Part shown: positions 60,708-64,000 of the stretch, piece by piece | Layout of the letters: every line of letters starts with the position of its first letter | Position numbering within the stretch: position 1 is the first letter of the stretch | Assembly: GCA_963742105.1 (NCBI GenBank) | Contig: CAVUKN010000005.1 | Coordinates: 1,178,001-1,242,000, forward strand | DNA from: Gp6-AA40 sp963742105 | GTDB lineage: Bacteria > Acidobacteriota > Vicinamibacteria > Vicinamibacterales > UBA2999 | Direction: 5' to 3' | DNA length: 64,000 nucleotides | Program-made: the position numbers and the translations under genes | The notes under the pieces: model-generated | The model's database searches: none | What the model saw: the letters and a program-made list of their open reading frames with translations, nothing else | Told to the model about the DNA's origin: nothing

Positions 60708-62153
60708 CTACTTCCCGTTCTGAATCCGCGCGAACAGCTCCGTCTTGCTGATCGGGTCGATCGAGTCAGGGCCGTTGGTCATGAACGTCTCGAAGTTCAG
60801 CGCGAGCCCGTCGATGTTCTCCAGCACTGCCAGGAGCGACGGGGACGGCGCCTGACCGGCCACCGGCAGTTCCACATCTGACACGAACAGCAGCTTCTCC
60901 TTCGGCAGCCACGCCGCCAGCATGCCGTCGGAGTGCGGGATCTGCTTCAGGTGATAGAGCTCGACGCTGTGCGACTCGTCGCCGAGCACGAGCTTCTCCT
61001 GGATGCCGACAATCTTCGGCTTCCTCTTCGTCTTCGCCAGTGCGTCGGTGAGGAGTGTCCGCGGTTGCAGCAGCGACTGTTCGAGGAAGTACTGGTTCGC
61101 GTCGTCGCAATAGATAGTGAGGCCTTCGGACACAAACGTCGGCAACACCATCGCGTGATCGAAATGCCCATGCAGGCTCACCCCGGTCTTGACGGCCTTG
61201 CCGGGAAAGAGGCGCTTTGTTTCCGCCAGCAGCGCCAGCGCGCGCGTTTCATCGCGACCGCCGCCGATGACGATCGCTTGATCTTTCAGTTCGACCGCGA
61301 GCGCATCATAACCACCGGTGAGGCGGTAGACGCCGTCGGCGAGCTTGATCGAGGTCATGGCCGGGGGTACCGGTGCCGCCGGCTTCGGCGTGATGCTTTC
61401 CGTGAGCAGCTTCTCCAGCTCGGGCGGATTGGCCGACGCGGTCATCGGCCCGGCGACGTACACCTCCATGCCGATGTTCTTTTGCGAGATCTTCGTGGGG
61501 ACCTTGAGCCCGTTCGCATCGGCATAACCGGTGTAGCTGAACATGACTTCGAGGTCACCCATGAACGGGTGGTCGATCCAGGTCTCTACCTTCTCCACGA
61601 GGTTCGACGGTCCGATGTAGCCGATGATCGTGTACGGCTTGCCCGAGGGAGCCTTGAACGGAGTGGTCCACGTGACGGAGCGATAGAGCGTTGGTAGCTT
61701 CTCGGCCGCGCCTGGCGGCTGGATGCGCTCCGTCTTCACCTTGGCCGGCCCTTTGGCCGCGCCCAGGAGGAACCCCCACGGCGTCGTCCAGATCTCGAGC
61801 TGCTTGTTGCCCGGCGACTGCGGCGTGATCAGGTCGTCGAACGGACCGGCCGGTACACCATTCGGCGCGCCAGGAGGCTGAGCGATCCCGGTGGCGCGTG
61901 AAATCCCGCGCGCGAAGTCTATGGTCCGCTGGTAGTCGCGAATCGACGTGAAGTCCAGGCCGACGGAGAGCCGGCGGCTCTGCATGAAGTTGCCATAGGT
62001 CGCCGAGCCGGCAAAGGTGACCGCGGTGAACGTCGGTGTCATCCCCATCGCCTGCATCGCTTCCGCGATCACGGCTTTGGCATCCTGTGCCGCGGCGGCA
62101 TTCGCGAACCCGAACTGAGCAAGCAGCAAGAAGAGCGTGGCGAGTCGTGTCAT
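60708..62153 (-). CDS. Exported metallo-beta-lactamase-fold protein with an N-terminal extra domain
   Basis: The 481-residue protein has a signal peptide (ATLFLLLAQFGFANAAAAQ). A 260-residue N-terminal domain follows (TFTAVTFAGSATYGNFMQSR, MFSYTGYADANGLKVPTKIS). The C-terminal MBL domain carries the zinc motif LHGHFDHAMVLPTFVSEG and later Asp and His ligands (HSDGMLAAW, LFVSDVELPV). The N-terminal part resembles outer-membrane lipoprotein-sorting-like domains found with such hydrolases in Acidobacteriota. Substrate unknown. Confidence 0.72.
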   Translation of the reverse strand: MTRLATLFLLLAQFGFANAAAAQDAKAVIAEAMQAMGMTPTFTAVTFAGSATYGNFMQSRRLSVGLDFTSIRDYQRTIDFARGISRATGIAQPPGAPNGVPAGPFDDLITPQSPGNKQLEIWTTPWGFLLGAAKGPAKVKTERIQPPGAAEKLPTLYRSVTWTTPFKAPSGKPYTIIGYIGPSNLVEKVETWIDHPFMGDLEVMFSYTGYADANGLKVPTKISQKNIGMEVYVAGPMTASANPPELEKLLTESITPKPAAPVPPAMTSIKLADGVYRLTGGYDALAVELKDQAIVIGGGRDETRALALLAETKRLFPGKAVKTGVSLHGHFDHAMVLPTFVSEGLTIYCDDANQYFLEQSLLQPRTLLTDALAKTKRKPKIVGIQEKLVLGDESHSVELYHLKQIPHSDGMLAAWLPKEKLLFVSDVELPVAGQAPSPSLLAVLENIDGLALNFETFMTNGPDSIDPISKTELFARIQNGK

Positions 62154-62548
62154 AGCAGTCGTCAGGTGCGCCCAGCAGGATTCAAGCCACCTCGACCACT
62201 GTAACTTGTCCGCACTGGCGGCAGTGCGGCGAGTTTCGCGTTACCACTCACGTAAGAAAACCAATTCCCTGTATTCGTATCCGCCGCGAGCACGCCCGAC
62301 AGTTCGTTGCCACGTCGACGGATCGAAGCCCGCCCGAACTGACGGACAGTGTCGCCACGATGACAAGAAGACCGCTGTTCGTCGTGGCCGTGGTCTCCAT
62401 GGTCGGCGAATTTCGTCTTGGCACGGACGCCCGCCTTCGACGTCGTCTCGATCAAGAAATCGCCCGGCACCACTCCGAATCGAGAAACGACTCACTCAGG
62501 CACGCGATCATCGAGGCGATGTTTGCCACCGCGCTCTGAGCCTGCCGC
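62154..62548. other. Intergenic region without a supported gene; short patatin-like 3' echo
   Basis: No reading frame here looks like a real protein. Bases 62508-62537 (CATCGAGGCGATGTTTGCCA and following) are about 26/30 identical to 60398-60427 at the 3' end of the patatin gene, and both are followed closely by a stop. It may be the remnant of a second patatin copy. Confidence 0.4.
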
Positions 62549-63163
62549 CTACTGCGGACGCCGGAATAGGCCTCCGTAAACCGCTTTGCCGAGAATGTGT
62601 CCCTGCATCGCCTTGAACACGTTCGCGCGTGTCTCGAACGCATCCGCGGTCGGCTGAACGTCGAGCGTCGAGTCCAGTGCGTAGATCTCGAACATGTAGT
62701 GATGCCTCGGGCCGTTCGCGGGAGCGCCGGGGCCGCGATACACCTGACCGGTCGCGCTGATCTGGAATGCACCGTTCGGCAGCCGCGCACCTTTCGGCAG
62801 TCCTTCCGCCAGACTCGTGACGTTTGCTGGGATCGGCCACACCACCCAATGCGCCTGATCGTCGCTGGTCTTGTTGCGCGCCACGTCCATGTCGCGCATG
62901 TTCAGCACGAAGGCCTGCGTGCCGGCCGGGGCGTTGGTCCAACTGATCAAAGGCGACGTACCTTCGCCGGGTGCGGCGCCGGGCGCCGCCTGGCTGAATT
63001 TCACCGGAATCTCTCCACCGTCGGCGAAGCCGGATACGGTCAGCGTGAACGGCGGCGCCGCCGGAGCGCCTCCCGGCCCGGCGGCCGGGGCCTGCGCGTG
63101 AAGAGGAATGCCGGAAAGCAGGGCGCCCAGTACTACCTGTCGAATTTGCATCACATTCCTCAT
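62549..63163 (-). CDS. Exported YbhB/YbcL-type (PEBP/Raf kinase inhibitor-like) protein
   Basis: The 204-residue protein starts at ATG 63163 (or 63151), with a signal peptide (VVLGALLSGIPLHAQ) and a Pro/Gly/Ala linker. The PEBP core has the family signatures TSPLISWTNAPAGTQAFVLN, MRDMDVARNKTSDDQAHWVV (DPD-like motif), and GPRHHYMFEIYALD. Bacterial members bind small anionic ligands; the role is unknown. It is divergent from rlpA. Confidence 0.85.
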   Translation of the reverse strand: MRNVMQIRQVVLGALLSGIPLHAQAPAAGPGGAPAAPPFTLTVSGFADGGEIPVKFSQAAPGAAPGEGTSPLISWTNAPAGTQAFVLNMRDMDVARNKTSDDQAHWVVWPIPANVTSLAEGLPKGARLPNGAFQISATGQVYRGPGAPANGPRHHYMFEIYALDSTLDVQPTADAFETRANVFKAMQGHILGKAVYGGLFRRPQ

Positions 63164-63397
63164 CAGAGGTGGTCGAGCGTTTTTCTGCTCGATGTCACCC
63201 GACAAGAAGCGAAGTCTCGTCGCTTCATGCGGCGAACTATAGCAGTCGGCGGGCAAAAGGAGCGCTCCGTCAAGCTATGCCGTGGCGTTCCTGGACCCGG
63301 GACTCGGATAACTACTGAAGGGGCGGGTCGATTCGGACCTCGTCGATACGGTCAACCGTCCAGCTGGTTCGGCACGCATCTTCCAGTTGTTCTGGCT

Positions 63398-63907
63398 ATG
63401 CATGCCCATTCCTCTTCGGTTGGATCATGGCTGCTCGCAACAACGGCCGCGCTCCTCATCGTGCTGCCCCCGGCCACTCCTTCTGCCGAGTCGAACGAAC
63501 CCGCGCCGGCCGTTCAGCTCGGACTGGCGTCCTGGTACGGTCCAGGATTTCACGGCAGAGAAACGGCCAGCGGCGAGATCTTTGATCAACGCGAAATGGT
63601 GGCGGCGCACCGAACGCTCCCGCTGGGGAGCGTCGTACAGGTGACCAACCTCGAGAACGGCCGACGCATCACGCTCCGGGTCATCGACCGTGGCCCCTAC
63701 GGCCGCAACTATCGCCGGGGGACGATTCTGGATGTGTCGCGCGGCGCGGCACGACGACTCGGGTTCATCCGCGACGGGATCGTCAAAGTACGGATCAGAG
63801 TGCTCGAACTCGGAGACAACCGGTACCGCGACGCCAGCGGCACCGAACCCCGAAACGCGAGGAGCAAGCCGATGGGCGGGAGCGCGCCGAGCGGCGACAT
63901 CCAATAG
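63398..63907 (+). CDS. rlpA: Septal ring lytic transglycosylase RlpA-like protein
   Basis: The 169-residue protein starts at ATG 63398 with a signal peptide (LLATTAALLIVLPPATPSAE). It contains the double-psi beta-barrel domain of RlpA: GLASWYGPGFHGRETASGEI, MVAAHRTLPLGSVVQVTNLE, and IDRGPYGRNYRRGTILDVSR, with the catalytic Asp and His equivalents. There is no SPOR domain, and the usual lipobox is not seen. It acts on peptidoglycan in the periplasm. The remaining 93 bases of the window show no gene. Confidence 0.88.
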   Translation: MHAHSSSVGSWLLATTAALLIVLPPATPSAESNEPAPAVQLGLASWYGPGFHGRETASGEIFDQREMVAAHRTLPLGSVVQVTNLENGRRITLRVIDRGPYGRNYRRGTILDVSRGAARRLGFIRDGIVKVRIRVLELGDNRYRDASGTEPRNARSKPMGGSAPSGDIQ

Positions 63908-64000
63908 TAAACACCGTGGTGCGCGGGCTCTCCGAGTGCAACGCGCTGACAGGACGACCCTCCGCGTTTTTGTGGAACACTGGGGCGCATGCTCATGCGT

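Noticed and set aside
62137..62616. A 159-codon plus-strand frame and opposing frames in 62154-62548
   Set aside because: They have atypical composition, no domain, no ribosome-binding site and overlap two supported genes at the ends.

Overview
This 64 kb window is a GC-rich bacterial chromosome segment. It most likely comes from an acidobacterium of the Vicinamibacteria type. That placement is an inference from three things: the housekeeping gene order, the many exported proteins of acidobacterial style (carboxypeptidase-regulatory-like domains, exported metallo-hydrolases, SMP-30-like propellers), and lipopolysaccharide genes that imply a Gram-negative envelope. There are no rRNA genes, phages, insertion sequences or CRISPR arrays.

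Layout. Bases 1-3154 (minus strand) carry a Trm112-like protein, a GT9 glycosyltransferase, an O-antigen ligase and a heptose-7-phosphate kinase cut by the window edge. Bases 3222-9286 (plus) hold the conserved block TPR protein, lolB-like lipoprotein, ispE, tRNA-Gln, prs, rplY, pth, followed by rpsF-rpsR-rplI (9487-10844). An accessory insert (10917-21530) separates rplI from dnaB. It holds a metallo-hydrolase, a secreted propeller, an AtoE-like transporter, two NAD(P) dehydrogenases, a large secreted protein, an SDR/MFS pair and a peroxiredoxin. Bases 21764-32818 return to core genes: dnaB, alr, radA, a PIN-TRAM protein, plsC, a B3/B4 protein, csbD, ispDF, gltX, rlmB. Bases 32894-47487 are the translation/transcription block tRNA-Thr, -Tyr, -Gly, -Thr, tuf, rpmG, tRNA-Trp, secE, nusG, rplKAJL, rpoBC. 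After rpoC the usual rpsL-rpsG-fusA genes are absent. Bases 47500-64000 are accessory: secreted proteins, an exported glutathione peroxidase, a LuxR-type regulator, several decayed genes, a coiled-coil repeat gene, a hydrolase/SMP-30 fusion, a maleylacetate-reductase-like enzyme, a patatin, a second metallo-hydrolase, a YbhB-like protein and RlpA.

The most striking signal is not a gene. About twenty intergenic gaps, including gaps inside essential operons, hold arrays of degenerate tandem words of roughly 7 to 9 bases. In most of them a second arm carries the reverse complement of the same word, so the gap can fold into one long imperfect hairpin. Each gap has its own word, but some words recur at distant gaps. 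At lolB and alr the arrays have become coding sequence. A second dispersed family (GTAGGGCGGGGCTTCAGCCC and relatives) behaves like REP elements.

Caution for users: seven sites interrupt conserved reading frames, and each is repaired by removing exactly one base (GT9 twice, prs, pth, rplL, an SGNH hydrolase, the hydrolase/SMP-30 gene). Three of the genes are normally essential, so single-base insertion errors in the assembly are the likeliest cause. I give corrected gene extents.
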